Part shown: positions 1-6,990 of the stretch, one piece after another | Position numbering within the stretch: position 1 is the stretch's first letter | How the letters are laid out: each line of letters begins with the position of its first letter | Translations under genes and position numbers: made by a program | The notes under the pieces: model-generated | Databases searched by the model: none | Told to the model about the DNA's origin: nothing | The model's input: the letters and a program-made list of their open reading frames with translations, nothing else | Source: Candidatus Nanopelagicales bacterium | GTDB taxonomy: Bacteria > Actinomycetota > Actinomycetes > S36-B12 | Reading direction: 5' to 3' | NCBI GenBank assembly: GCA_018399515.1 | Contig: JAGYOB010000337.1 | Coordinates: 1 to 15,281, forward strand | Length of the DNA: 15,281 nt

Positions 1-1
1 C

Positions 2-253
2 GGCGAGATCGGTGGCGACGCCGAGGAGCGTGCGGCAGCGTTCATCGCCGACAACGTCAGCAAGCCGGTCGTCGGTTATGTTGCCGGGTTCACTGCCCCC
101 GAGGGCAAGACGATGGGCCATGCCGGTGCCATCGTCTCCGGATCATCGGGCACCGCCGCGGCGAAAGCCGAAGCGCTCGAGGCGGTTGGGGTTCGGGTGG
201 GCAAGACGCCCAGCGCCACCGCACAGTTGATGCGCGAGATCCTTTCGCGTTAG
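2..253 (+). CDS. sucD: Succinyl-CoA synthetase (ADP/GDP-forming) alpha subunit, C-terminal part
   Basis: This is the last 83 codons of sucD; the 5' end lies outside the window. The enzyme interconverts succinyl-CoA and succinate with substrate-level phosphorylation in the TCA cycle, as a complex with SucB-like partner SucC, which would be expected just upstream. The visible peptide begins GEIGGDAEERAA and contains KPVVGYVAGFTAPEGKTMGHAGAI in two adjoining blocks. The His of GHAGAI (codon 119-121) is the histidine that is transiently phosphorylated in this family. The end VGKTPSATAQLMREILSR is a typical alpha-subunit C-terminus. The frame is open from base 2 to the TAG at 251-253. No terminator is obvious in the 59 bp before the next gene. 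Confidence 0.97.
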   Translation, partial: GEIGGDAEERAAAFIADNVSKPVVGYVAGFTAPEGKTMGHAGAIVSGSSGTAAAKAEALEAVGVRVGKTPSATAQLMREILSR

Positions 254-312
254 TCGCTCGACCCGCGCGCCGTTGCCGGGTTCACCGCCCTCGACCTGCG
301 ACCCTGGACGGT

Positions 313-1677
313 GTGGCTCGTCTGGTGGAGCATGATCGCGATGAGGCGACCCCGGTAGCAGCGTCGGGATCGGGTTTGACGCGGTCGCATCCTTCAGTCG
401 TACCCGATGTCGCGACCGTCGCAGTTGCACGGGAGAGCGATTCCGATCTGCGCACCTGGCCCCCGATTGTCGCCGGACCGGTCGCCGCGCTGGCAGCTTT
501 CGTGCTCAGCGCTATCGCGTTCGCCGTCCCCGTGTTCGCCCTGTGGCTGACCGCACCCGAGGTCGGCCCCGGCTGGGACACGTGGCCGGAGGTCGCCGCG
601 ATCACCGGCACCGCATGGCTGGCCGCACAGGGTCTGCCGGTGGCGATCGCAGGCGTGACCGTGTCGCTGCTGCCCTGGGGGCTGGGAGTGATCCCCGCGG
701 TTTTGCTGTTCCTCGCCGGTCGCTGGACGTCGCGGGTCGGCGGCCTGATGCGTACCGCTCAGGTGGCGACCGCGACCTCCGCCGCCGCGATCGCCTACGC
801 CGGACTCGCCCTGGGCGTGGCGATCTGGATCGATGATCCGACGACCGGACTCGGGCGTGTTGTGGCCACGACGGCTGGACTGTCGTTCCTCGCCTTCGGG
901 TGGGGGGCGGTAAGCGGGGCTGGGCTCACCCAGGCCGTGACCTCCCGACTGCCGACCTGGGTTCGCCGCGTGAGCGCCGGGGCGGTGGTCTGCGTCGGTG
1001 TGCTGATCGTCGCGGGTGCGCTCGCGGTCGGTATCTCCCTGGTCGCCCATGCCGATCAGACTCACCGTCTGCTGATGTCCCTCGCCCCGGACGCGGCAGG
1101 TTTCGCGGTGATCCTCATGTTGAGCCTGGGGTACCTGCCCATTCTCATCGGCTGGGCGGTGTCGTACCTGCTGGGCATCGGTTTCACGATGTCCAGCGGC
1201 GCGGTCATCAGCCCGTTCACCGCATCCAGCGAGGTCGTATTGCCGGTGTTCCCCCTGCTGGGTGCGGTGCCCGAGGCGCCACCGGCCGGTGCGGCGGCAC
1301 TGCCGATCATCGGCCTGATCGCAGGAATTCTGGGGGGCTACACACTCAAGCGCCGGGGAGCGCACGGTTGGTCGCTGTTCGCCGAGGTCGCGGGGATGAT
1401 CGCGGTTGCCACGCTAGCGCTCGGGATGCTGCTGGTGGCCAGCTCGGGCTCCCTGGGAACCGACCTGCTCAGCCGGATCGGCCCGATCATCGGACCCACT
1501 CTCGGCGTGGCGGCGCTGCTCTGGGCGGTCGGATCACTCATCATCGTTATTCCAATCCTCGCCGCGGGCTCCTCCGATGACGAACCAGACCGCATGTGGG
1601 AACCCCGAACGCCAGTTGCCGAAATTGGTGCTGAGAACCTGCAGGAAGGAAGCCCGTATGGCCAGCACCATCCGTAG
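313..1677 (+). CDS. perM: DUF6350 / PerM-like polytopic membrane protein
   Basis: This 454-residue protein has a roughly 45-residue polar N-terminus and then about nine or ten hydrophobic segments up to residue ~430, for example AALAAFVLSAIAFAVPVFAL near 58-77 and a last segment around LLWAVGSLIIVIPILAAG. The short tail is charged. It has no catalytic motif that I can see. The assignment rests on overall character (multi-pass, Ala/Gly/Val rich) and on position: in Mycobacterium tuberculosis perM (Rv0955) lies between sucCD and purN-purH, as here. PerM has been reported to support cell division through the divisome protein FtsB, so a role in the division machinery is an inference for this homologue. 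The start is GTG at 313; a GACCCT hexamer ends 7 nt before it and could be a weak leaderless promoter. The 3' end overlaps the next gene by 20 bp. Confidence 0.82.
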   Translation: MARLVEHDRDEATPVAASGSGLTRSHPSVVPDVATVAVARESDSDLRTWPPIVAGPVAALAAFVLSAIAFAVPVFALWLTAPEVGPGWDTWPEVAAITGTAWLAAQGLPVAIAGVTVSLLPWGLGVIPAVLLFLAGRWTSRVGGLMRTAQVATATSAAAIAYAGLALGVAIWIDDPTTGLGRVVATTAGLSFLAFGWGAVSGAGLTQAVTSRLPTWVRRVSAGAVVCVGVLIVAGALAVGISLVAHADQTHRLLMSLAPDAAGFAVILMLSLGYLPILIGWAVSYLLGIGFTMSSGAVISPFTASSEVVLPVFPLLGAVPEAPPAGAAALPIIGLIAGILGGYTLKRRGAHGWSLFAEVAGMIAVATLALGMLLVASSGSLGTDLLSRIGPIIGPTLGVAALLWAVGSLIIVIPILAAGSSDDEPDRMWEPRTPVAEIGAENLQEGSPYGQHHP

Positions 1678-2305
1678 CGCACCGGTAGCGCGCGGTTCCG
1701 GTGAGCCCGCATCTCGTGGCCCGGTCTCGCGGGCTGGGAACTCGCCTGCGCCGGGTTCGCGTGCCGCTGATTCGCCCCCGTCGCGTTCGGCCGTGCTCGC
1801 GGTGGTGCCCGCATCGGTGCCGCGCCGGCTGGCCGGTGCCTTCGTCGACGGGCTGTTGATCCTGGCGGTCGTCGCGCTGGTGTGGTCCCAGGTCGCCCCG
1901 TCCGGTTCGCCGGTCCAGGTGCGCATCGATGCCCAAACCGGTGAGCGCCTCATCGTCGGCCAGTCTGTGTTCAGCCCCGATTGGCTCAGCGTGCTGACCT
2001 TCGCTGTCACGGCGGTCTACTTCATCGTCTTCCTCGCCCTCGCCGGACGAACCCCTGGCGGCTGGGCGGTGGGCATCCGCTGCATTCGCGCTGACACCGG
2101 AGGCCGCCCGGGATGGTCGGCGTCGGCTCGGCGCTGGGCGGTGCTCCTGGGGATTCCTGCTGCGGTGGGGCTGCTGCCGGTGATCGGTCCGTGGGCCTGG
2201 CTGCTCATCGTCGTCATCGCGTTGTCTCCTCTCGCTGATAGCAGCGGCCGGGTGCAGGGAATCCATGACCGGGTAGCCGGCGATCTGGTGATCTACGACC
2301 GCTGA
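1658..2305 (+). CDS. RDD-family membrane protein
   Basis: This 215-residue protein has a 45-residue polar, low-complexity Ser/Arg/Pro N-terminus and then an RDD domain. The domain opens with PRRLAGAFVDGLLILAVV (the conserved Arg and first Asp), has a second membrane segment LTFAVTAVYFIVFLALAG followed by the typical RTPGGWAVGIRCIR loop, a third segment GIPAAVGLLPVIGPWAWLLIVVIA split by Pro residues, and ends with GIHDRVAGDLVIYDR, which carries the last conserved Asp. RDD proteins are small membrane proteins of mostly unknown role; some have been linked to ion transport or stress tolerance. I chose ATG 1658 because AGGAAGG lies just upstream; an earlier in-frame ATG at 1577 would add 27 residues that do not resemble the family and would deepen the overlap with the PerM-like gene. 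Translational coupling to that gene is likely. Confidence 0.88.
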   Translation: MASTIRSAPVARGSGEPASRGPVSRAGNSPAPGSRAADSPPSRSAVLAVVPASVPRRLAGAFVDGLLILAVVALVWSQVAPSGSPVQVRIDAQTGERLIVGQSVFSPDWLSVLTFAVTAVYFIVFLALAGRTPGGWAVGIRCIRADTGGRPGWSASARRWAVLLGIPAAVGLLPVIGPWAWLLIVVIALSPLADSSGRVQGIHDRVAGDLVIYDR

Positions 2306-2342
2306 GCAGTCTCATGGGTACGACCCCTGAGCGGCACCCGCG

Positions 2343-2359
2343 TAGGCTGTGCGCCCGTG
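2343..2359 (+). promoter_or_regulatory. Probable leaderless promoter of purN (-10 TAGGCT)
   Basis: TAGGCT at 2343-2348 matches the actinobacterial TANNNT -10 pattern and ends 8 nt before the GTG start at 2357, so transcription would begin at or next to the start codon. No Shine-Dalgarno sequence is visible between the hexamer and the GTG, which supports leaderless initiation. The -35 region is weak (ACGACC around 2320-2325, sharing only the central GAC with TTGACA). This promoter would free purN-purH from the upstream RDD gene. Confidence 0.6.
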
Positions 2360-2962
2360 ACCGCCCGGATCGTTGTCCTCGCATCGGGATCGGGCACGCT
2401 CATGCAGGCACTGATCGATGCTCAGTCCGATTTGACGATTGCCTATCGCATCGTCGGCATGCTGTCCGATCGTGTCGATGCGCCGGCGATCGAGCGCGCT
2501 GCCCGAGCGGATATCCCGACGGTAGTCGTCGACCCCGGTGAGCATCCCGATCGCGGGGAGTGGAATGCCCGCCTGGCCGATGCGATCGCGAATTTCTCGC
2601 CGGATTGGATCGTGTGCGCGGGTTTCATGCGCATTCTCGGTGACCCGGTGCTCTCCCGTTTCCCCGGACGCATCGTCAACTCGCATCCGGCGCTGCTCCC
2701 GTCCTTCGCCGGTGCTCACGGCGTGCGCGATGCACTGGCGTACGGAGTCCGGGTCACCGGATGCACCATCCACCTGGTGGATGCGGGTGTCGACACAGGT
2801 CCGATCCTGGCCCAGGAAGCCGTGACCGTTCAGCCGCATGACGATGAAGCCCATGTGCACGAGCAGATCAAGATCGTCGAGCGGCGCCTGCTCGTCGACA
2901 TCGTGAGCGATCTGTGCCGCCACGGCTGCACGGTGACCGGAAGGAAGGTGACGATCCCGTGA
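2357..2962 (+). CDS. purN: Phosphoribosylglycinamide formyltransferase (GART)
   Basis: PurN transfers the formyl group from 10-formyl-THF to GAR, step three of de novo purine synthesis, in the cytoplasm. The 201-residue length is normal. The N-terminal phosphate-binding loop VLASGSGTLMQAL (7-19) is followed by DWIVCAGFMRIL (83-94), then NSHPALLPSF with catalytic Asn108 and His110, and VDAGVDTGPI with the catalytic Asp146. All three catalytic residues expected from the E. coli enzyme (Asn106, His108, Asp144) are present. The start is GTG 2357, directly downstream of a -10 hexamer, with the product beginning MTARIVVLASGSG. The stop codon TGA overlaps the GTG start of purH by 4 bp, so the two genes are very likely co-transcribed and translationally coupled. 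Confidence 0.97.
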   Translation: MTARIVVLASGSGTLMQALIDAQSDLTIAYRIVGMLSDRVDAPAIERAARADIPTVVVDPGEHPDRGEWNARLADAIANFSPDWIVCAGFMRILGDPVLSRFPGRIVNSHPALLPSFAGAHGVRDALAYGVRVTGCTIHLVDAGVDTGPILAQEAVTVQPHDDEAHVHEQIKIVERRLLVDIVSDLCRHGCTVTGRKVTIP

Positions 2963-4503
2963 CGGAATATCAACGACCCGTGCGCCGGGCCCTGATCTCG
3001 GTTTATGACAAGACCGGGCTCGAGGATCTGGCGCGCGCGCTGGACGATGCCGGTGTGGTGATCGTTTCGACCGGATCGACAGCCGCCCGCATCCAACAGT
3101 CCGGAGTACCGGTGACTCCCGTGTCCGATGTAACGGGGTTCCCCGAATGTCTTGATGGCCGTGTGAAGACCCTCCACCCCAACATCCACGCCGGCCTGCT
3201 CGCCGATCTGGGCCGCGAGGACCACGCGGCGCAACTCGCGGATCTGGGGATCGCACCCTTCGACCTCGTGGTGGTCAACCTCTATCCGTTCACCGAAACT
3301 GTCGCCTCCGGTGCTGATCAGGACGAGTGCGTCGAGCAGATCGATATTGGTGGTCCGGCCATGGTGCGCGCGTCGGCGAAGAATCACGCCAGCGTGGCCG
3401 TCGTCGTGTCTCCGGCACGCTACGGCCAGATTGTCGAGGCGGTCTCCGACGGTGGTTTCACTCTCGATCAACGTCGCGAACTCGCCGCCGAAGCCTTCGC
3501 TCACACCGCGTCCTATGACACCGCTGTCGCAACGTGGATGCTGCGCGATGAGAAGCAACCATCGTGGCGCGGCGGCAGTTTCGCGTTGTTGAACGCACTT
3601 CGCTACGGCGAGAACCCGCACCAGGCGGCAGCGGTCTACACCCAGCAGGGTGCGCCGGTCGGTCTCGCTCAGGCCCAGCAATTGCAGGGCAAGGAGATGT
3701 CGTACAACAACTACGTCGATGCTGATGCCGCTCTGCGTGCCGCCCGCGATCACGATGAGCCCGCGGTGGCCATCATCAAGCACGCCAATCCCTGTGGGAT
3801 CGCCGTCGGTCGGGATATCCACGCGGCCTACACGAAGGCGTTCGCGACCGATCCCGTGTCAGCATTCGGTGGGGTCGTCGCGGCCAACCGCGAGGTAACC
3901 GAGGCGATGGCTCTGGCGATGGCTGACGTGTTCACCGAGGTCGTCATCGCACCGGGTTTCACACCCGAAGCAGTGGAGATCCTCGCTGAGAAGAAGAACC
4001 TGCGTGTCCTGGTCGTCGATATGGCCAAGCGCTCGAAGGATGAATGGCGGGCGATCAGTGGCGGCCTTCTCGTGCAGACCTTCGACGCCGTCGATGCTCC
4101 CGGTGACGACCCGTCGCAGTGGCAGTTGGCGTGCGGGCAGCCGGCTGACGCGACCACGCTCGCCGATCTGGTGTTCGCCTGGCGCGCGGTGCGTTCGGTG
4201 AAATCCAATGCGATCCTGCTCGCCGCCGATCAAGCAGCCGTCGGTGTAGGCATGGGACAGGTGAATCGCGTCGATTCAGCTCGACTGGCTGTCGCGCGCG
4301 CAGGTGAAGAGCGAGTGCGTGGTGCAGTCGCTGCCTCTGATGCGTTCTTCCCGTTCCCCGATGGGCTCGAAGTGCTGCTGGATGCGGGTGTTCGCGCTGT
4401 CGTGCAACCGGGAGGGTCGGTGCGCGATGCGGAGGTCATCGCGGCTGCACAGGCTGCCGGCGCGACGATGTACCTGACCGGGACGCGACATTTCTTCCAC
4501 TAG
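2959..4503 (+). CDS. purH: Bifunctional AICAR formyltransferase / IMP cyclohydrolase
   Basis: PurH carries out the last two steps to IMP: formylation of AICAR with 10-formyl-THF, then ring closure. From the GTG at 2959 the product has 514 residues, a usual length. The N-terminal cyclohydrolase (MGS-like) domain shows ALISVYDKTGLEDLA, GRVKTLHPNIHAGLL (about 67-81) and IDIGGPAMVRASAKNH (about 128-143). The formyltransferase domain shows LRYGENPHQAA, the IIKHANPCG motif with the catalytic Lys-His pair at 274-275, DPVSAFGGVVAANREV, GMGQVNRVDSARLAV, ASDAFFPFPDG, QPGGSVRD and the C-terminal MYLTGTRHFFH. The GTG start is preferred to an earlier in-frame ATG at 2914 because it overlaps purN by 4 bp, is preceded by AGGAAGG, and gives the family's normal N-terminus. 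No frameshift or missing key residue was seen. Confidence 0.98.
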   Translation: MTEYQRPVRRALISVYDKTGLEDLARALDDAGVVIVSTGSTAARIQQSGVPVTPVSDVTGFPECLDGRVKTLHPNIHAGLLADLGREDHAAQLADLGIAPFDLVVVNLYPFTETVASGADQDECVEQIDIGGPAMVRASAKNHASVAVVVSPARYGQIVEAVSDGGFTLDQRRELAAEAFAHTASYDTAVATWMLRDEKQPSWRGGSFALLNALRYGENPHQAAAVYTQQGAPVGLAQAQQLQGKEMSYNNYVDADAALRAARDHDEPAVAIIKHANPCGIAVGRDIHAAYTKAFATDPVSAFGGVVAANREVTEAMALAMADVFTEVVIAPGFTPEAVEILAEKKNLRVLVVDMAKRSKDEWRAISGGLLVQTFDAVDAPGDDPSQWQLACGQPADATTLADLVFAWRAVRSVKSNAILLAADQAAVGVGMGQVNRVDSARLAVARAGEERVRGAVAASDAFFPFPDGLEVLLDAGVRAVVQPGGSVRDAEVIAAAQAAGATMYLTGTRHFFH

Positions 4504-4541
4504 ACCCTCAGGTCGATGTCTAGCATCGGCGGTTTGAGGAG

Positions 4542-5558
4542 ATGAGCAGGGATCGAGGCCGTCCGGTGACCCGCATGCCATGGGCGAGGAACCAGGCGGT
4601 GGTGGTCCTCGCAGGAGTAACCACATTCCTAGCCTCAGTAGGGGTTAATCTGCAGATCCGTGCTAACAGCGCTCTTGCGATGGAGGGCGTACCTCCAACA
4701 CGCATCGCCCTGGTGAACATGGCGATGCAACTCGCCATGATGGTCCTTGTACTGTTCGCCATCCGCCCCGTTCGCAGAGCGCTGCGACGATTCATGTCCG
4801 CTGTGCGCGATGGGCAGGTCAAACTGTGGTGGTTCGTTGGAGGACTGGTCGGTGCGTCGATTATCACGCTGATGGGGGTGGTTACCCCACTCGTTGGAGT
4901 AGCGGTTTTCTCGATTGCTCTCGTCGCCGGTCAGACAACGAGTTCGCTTTCGGTCGATCGATGGGGGCTTGGCCCGGGAGGACGCCGACGACTGACGATC
5001 ACTCGGGTTCTGGCCGCTGTGCTAGCGGTGACAGCAGTCGTTGTTTCTGTTAGTGATCGGTTTGTCCCGGATGGACGAGGAGATCTGGCCTGGGGAGCAG
5101 CGGGGCTCGCGCTCGTCGGCGGCATGGCAATCTCGTTCCAAGCGGCAGCTAATGGGCAAATAGCGAGAGTGAGTGGTCAGCCGAGCATCGGCGCCGGAGT
5201 GAATTTCGCGGTAGGAACACTGGTGCTGACTGTCATCTCAGTCTTTTCCCTTGCTACCGGCACGCCCTCGTCCCCAGGACTAGGCACATGGTGGCTGTAC
5301 CTCGGAGCTGTATTTGGCCTCTTCATTGTGCTAAACACTGCGTGGGCGGTCAGGTACCTCGGAATTCTTCTTCTCACCATCATCGGGGTGCTGGGGCAAA
5401 TGGCCGGTGCGCTCGCGATCGACATCCTCATTCCTACGGAAGGGGTGCGGGTAACTCCGGCGCTGATCGGCGGCGTGTGCCTCGCGGTCTTAGCTGTTGC
5501 CGTGGGCTCATCCGCTCAATGGCGACGAGGTCCCAGAGCGGTCACGAGAACGTCGTGA
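4542..5558 (+). CDS. DMT-superfamily transporter, tandem YdcZ/DUF606 type
   Basis: This 338-residue protein is almost entirely hydrophobic, with about ten membrane segments in two similar halves. The first half has GVNLQIRANSALA, WWFVGGLVGASIITLMGVVT and VAVFSIALVAGQTTSSLSVD followed by a basic loop and LTITRVLAAVLAVTAVVVS. The second repeats the pattern with ISFQAAANGQIARVSGQPS, WWLYLGAVFGLFIVLNTAW and LLLTIIGVLGQMAGALAID. This is the layout of fused DUF606 (DMT_YdcZ) transporters; the substrate is unknown. The gene sits between purH and folD, lines 4561-5520 count to 580/960 G+C (60%), and it uses codons such as CTA, TTA, AGT and AAT that its neighbours avoid, so it was probably acquired. 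The start is uncertain: ATG 4542 has GAGGAG touching it, too close for a good ribosome site, whereas GTG 4566 or ATG 4575 have GAGG at reasonable spacing. Confidence 0.87.
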   Translation: MSRDRGRPVTRMPWARNQAVVVLAGVTTFLASVGVNLQIRANSALAMEGVPPTRIALVNMAMQLAMMVLVLFAIRPVRRALRRFMSAVRDGQVKLWWFVGGLVGASIITLMGVVTPLVGVAVFSIALVAGQTTSSLSVDRWGLGPGGRRRLTITRVLAAVLAVTAVVVSVSDRFVPDGRGDLAWGAAGLALVGGMAISFQAAANGQIARVSGQPSIGAGVNFAVGTLVLTVISVFSLATGTPSSPGLGTWWLYLGAVFGLFIVLNTAWAVRYLGILLLTIIGVLGQMAGALAIDILIPTEGVRVTPALIGGVCLAVLAVAVGSSAQWRRGPRAVTRTS

Positions 5559-5592
5559 AGCCCCGCGCTCGAAACACTTGATGCTGGAGTAC

Positions 5593-5609
5593 TAGGTTCG
5601 TCACTTATG
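5593..5609 (+). promoter_or_regulatory. Probable leaderless promoter of folD (-10 TAGGTT)
   Basis: TAGGTT at 5593-5598 ends 8 nt before the ATG at 5607, the same arrangement as at purN. No ribosome-binding sequence fits between them. The -35 region (around 5570-5575) has no recognisable TTGACA-like sequence. It would let folD be transcribed independently of the transporter gene that precedes it. Confidence 0.55.
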
Positions 5610-6464
5610 AGCGCCACGATCTTGGATGGCAAAGCGACAGCGTCTGCTGTGAAGCAGGACCTGGCGCAACGAGTCGCCCGATTGGCCACGGTCGGTCGAA
5701 CACCGGGTCTGGCTACCGTCCTGGTCGGGGACGACCCTGGCAGCCACTCCTATGTCGCGGGCAAGCATCGCGATTGCGCCGAGGTCGGCATCGCCTCGAT
5801 CCGTGTCGATATGCCGGCTGATTCGACGCAGGATCAAGTCGAGCGTGCCGTTGCTGATCTCAATGCCGACCCCGCCGTCACCGGCTACATCGTGCAGTTG
5901 CCGCTCCCGAAGGGCCTCGACGCCAACCGGGTGCTGGAGATGATGGACCCGAGCAAGGACGCTGATGGACTGCACCCGACCAATCTGGGTCGTCTCGTGC
6001 TCGGTGTCGATGGGCCGCTGCCGTGCACGCCACACGGGATCGTCACCCTGCTGCGCGCCTACGACGTGGCGCTGTCCGGTGCCGAGGTCGTGGTGATCGG
6101 GCGCGGGGTGACCGTCGGTCGACCGCTGGGTCTGCTGCTCACCCGACGTAGCGAAAACGCGACCGTGACGCTGTGCCATACGGGGACCCGTGACATCGCC
6201 GATCACTGTCGTCGGGCTGATGTGATCGTCGCTGCGGCCGGTGTTCCCGGGCTCGTGCAGGCCGACTGGGTCAGGCCCGGTGCGGCGGTGCTCGATGTGG
6301 GTATCACCCGCACCGATTCTGGGCTCGTTGGTGACGTCGACCCCGGGGTGGCCGATGTCGCGGAGTTCCTCGCCCCGATGCCCGGCGGAGTCGGGCCGAT
6401 GACCCGCGCGATGCTGCTAGCAAACGTTGTCGCGGCATCCGAGCGGGCTGCCGAATCGTCGTAG
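5607..6464 (+). CDS. folD: Methylenetetrahydrofolate dehydrogenase / methenyltetrahydrofolate cyclohydrolase
   Basis: FolD oxidises 5,10-methylene-THF with NADP+ and hydrolyses the methenyl product to 10-formyl-THF, the cofactor consumed by PurN and PurH encoded just upstream. The 285-residue length is normal. The active site is intact: the YVAGK motif with Tyr49 and Lys53, Gln97 in VQLPLP, and Asp120 in SKDADGLHP. The central PCTPHGIVTLL and the nucleotide-binding VVVIGRGVTVGRPLGLLL (Rossmann) motifs are present, with VIVAAAGVPGLV and AAVLDVGITR following. GVGPMTRAMLLANVV near the end is the usual C-terminal signature. The ATG at 5607 is preferred because it lies at the expected distance from a -10 hexamer and gives the typical MSATILDGKATA start. 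The TAG stop codon is part of the next gene's -10 hexamer. Confidence 0.97.
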   Translation: MSATILDGKATASAVKQDLAQRVARLATVGRTPGLATVLVGDDPGSHSYVAGKHRDCAEVGIASIRVDMPADSTQDQVERAVADLNADPAVTGYIVQLPLPKGLDANRVLEMMDPSKDADGLHPTNLGRLVLGVDGPLPCTPHGIVTLLRAYDVALSGAEVVVIGRGVTVGRPLGLLLTRRSENATVTLCHTGTRDIADHCRRADVIVAAAGVPGLVQADWVRPGAAVLDVGITRTDSGLVGDVDPGVADVAEFLAPMPGGVGPMTRAMLLANVVAASERAAESS

Positions 6465-6477
6465 GCTGATCAACGTG
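6462..6477 (+). promoter_or_regulatory. Probable leaderless promoter of the DUF3017 gene (-10 TAGGCT)
   Basis: TAGGCT at 6462-6467 includes the folD stop codon as its first three bases and ends 7 nt before the GTG start at 6475. The hexamer is identical to the one before purN. There is no Shine-Dalgarno sequence in the 7-nt gap. The -35 region falls inside folD and is not recognisable. Confidence 0.55.
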
Positions 6478-6834
6478 GGAGATTCGGGCACGGGTGCAGC
6501 GTCACCAGGTGAGTCGACCGACCCTCCGCTTGCGGCGGTGACCCCCCTGCGCCCGCGATCGCGTCGCAGCCGGGATCTGTTCGCACAGTGGCCGCTGATC
6601 GTCGTTCTGGGCGTAATGGGGGTCTCGGTAGGTTTCGTCGCTCTCGATCAGTTCCGCATCGGCTCGATCCTTCTCGCGGTCGGAGTGCTCACCGCCTTCG
6701 TCTTGCGTCTGGTCCTGCCCCGCGCGCAGGTCGGCATGCTGGCCGTTCGTGGGCGCACCGTGGACCTCATCGTCTTAGGTTCACTCGGTGGGGCGCTGCT
6801 GTTGTTCGCACTGTGGGTGCCCCCGCCGTCCTAG
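6475..6834 (+). CDS. DUF3017 family small membrane protein
   Basis: This 119-residue protein has a polar N-terminus of about 35 residues ending in a basic RPRSRRSRD patch, then three membrane segments: WPLIVVLGVMGVSVGFVAL, IGSILLAVGVLTAFVLRLVL and VDLIVLGSLGGALLLFALWV. The hydrophilic N-terminus with its basic cluster is likely cytoplasmic. A DUF3017 protein next to folD is a recurrent actinobacterial pairing (for example Rv3355c beside folD in M. tuberculosis), which is the main support for the name; the function is unknown. I chose GTG 6475 because it sits 7 nt after a TAGGCT hexamer and follows the folD stop by 10 bp; an in-frame ATG at 6427 would instead overlap folD by 38 bp and add 16 residues without any family likeness. 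Confidence 0.85.
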   Translation: MGDSGTGAASPGESTDPPLAAVTPLRPRSRRSRDLFAQWPLIVVLGVMGVSVGFVALDQFRIGSILLAVGVLTAFVLRLVLPRAQVGMLAVRGRTVDLIVLGSLGGALLLFALWVPPPS

Positions 6835-6850
6835 CCCGAACCGCGCTGGA

Positions 6851-6889
6851 TAACCTCGTGCCTGCGAGATATCTCGACGTCAAGACATC
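6851..6889 (+). promoter_or_regulatory. Candidate mdh promoter/operator with overlapping palindromes
   Basis: In the 156-bp gap before mdh, TCTCGACGTCAAGA at 6872-6885 is an inverted repeat with one mismatched pair; extending it to 6868-6889 gives 9 of 11 pairs matching. It overlaps a second, perfect 12-bp palindrome CGAGATATCTCG at 6865-6876. The two share an ATCTCG half-site. The TCTYGA..TCRAGA pattern resembles operators of MarR-family regulators such as Streptomyces TamR, which from memory controls TCA-cycle genes; that link is an inference. TAACCT at 6851-6856 fits a -10 hexamer, which would put the palindromes just after the start of transcription, where a repressor could block it. The rest of the gap up to the ribosome site shows nothing clear. 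Confidence 0.5.
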
Positions 6890-6990
6890 ACCGTGAGCGA
6901 CCAGCACCTCCAGCGGTGATGCAGGGGCGAGCGAGAGCCTCGCGCTAACCGTGGCCTTCGGCACTTTTTCGTCCTGCGAGGTGGATCCGT

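Noticed and set aside
394..1365. Minus-strand 323-codon open frame over the PerM-like gene
   Set aside because: The translation is polar and Arg/Gln/Gly-rich with no domain, whereas the plus-strand reading gives a coherent multi-pass membrane protein.
2830..3822. A 330-codon open frame on the minus strand across purH, and a 314-codon one at 2312-3256
   Set aside because: Both run antisense to well-supported purN/purH, have Arg/His/Gly-rich composition without any known motif, and are expected shadows in G+C-rich coding DNA.
6835..6990. A small RNA or riboswitch in the 156-bp gap before mdh
   Set aside because: Apart from the palindromic operator candidate and the ribosome site I found no long stem or known riboswitch core; the dyads are better explained as DNA-binding sites.
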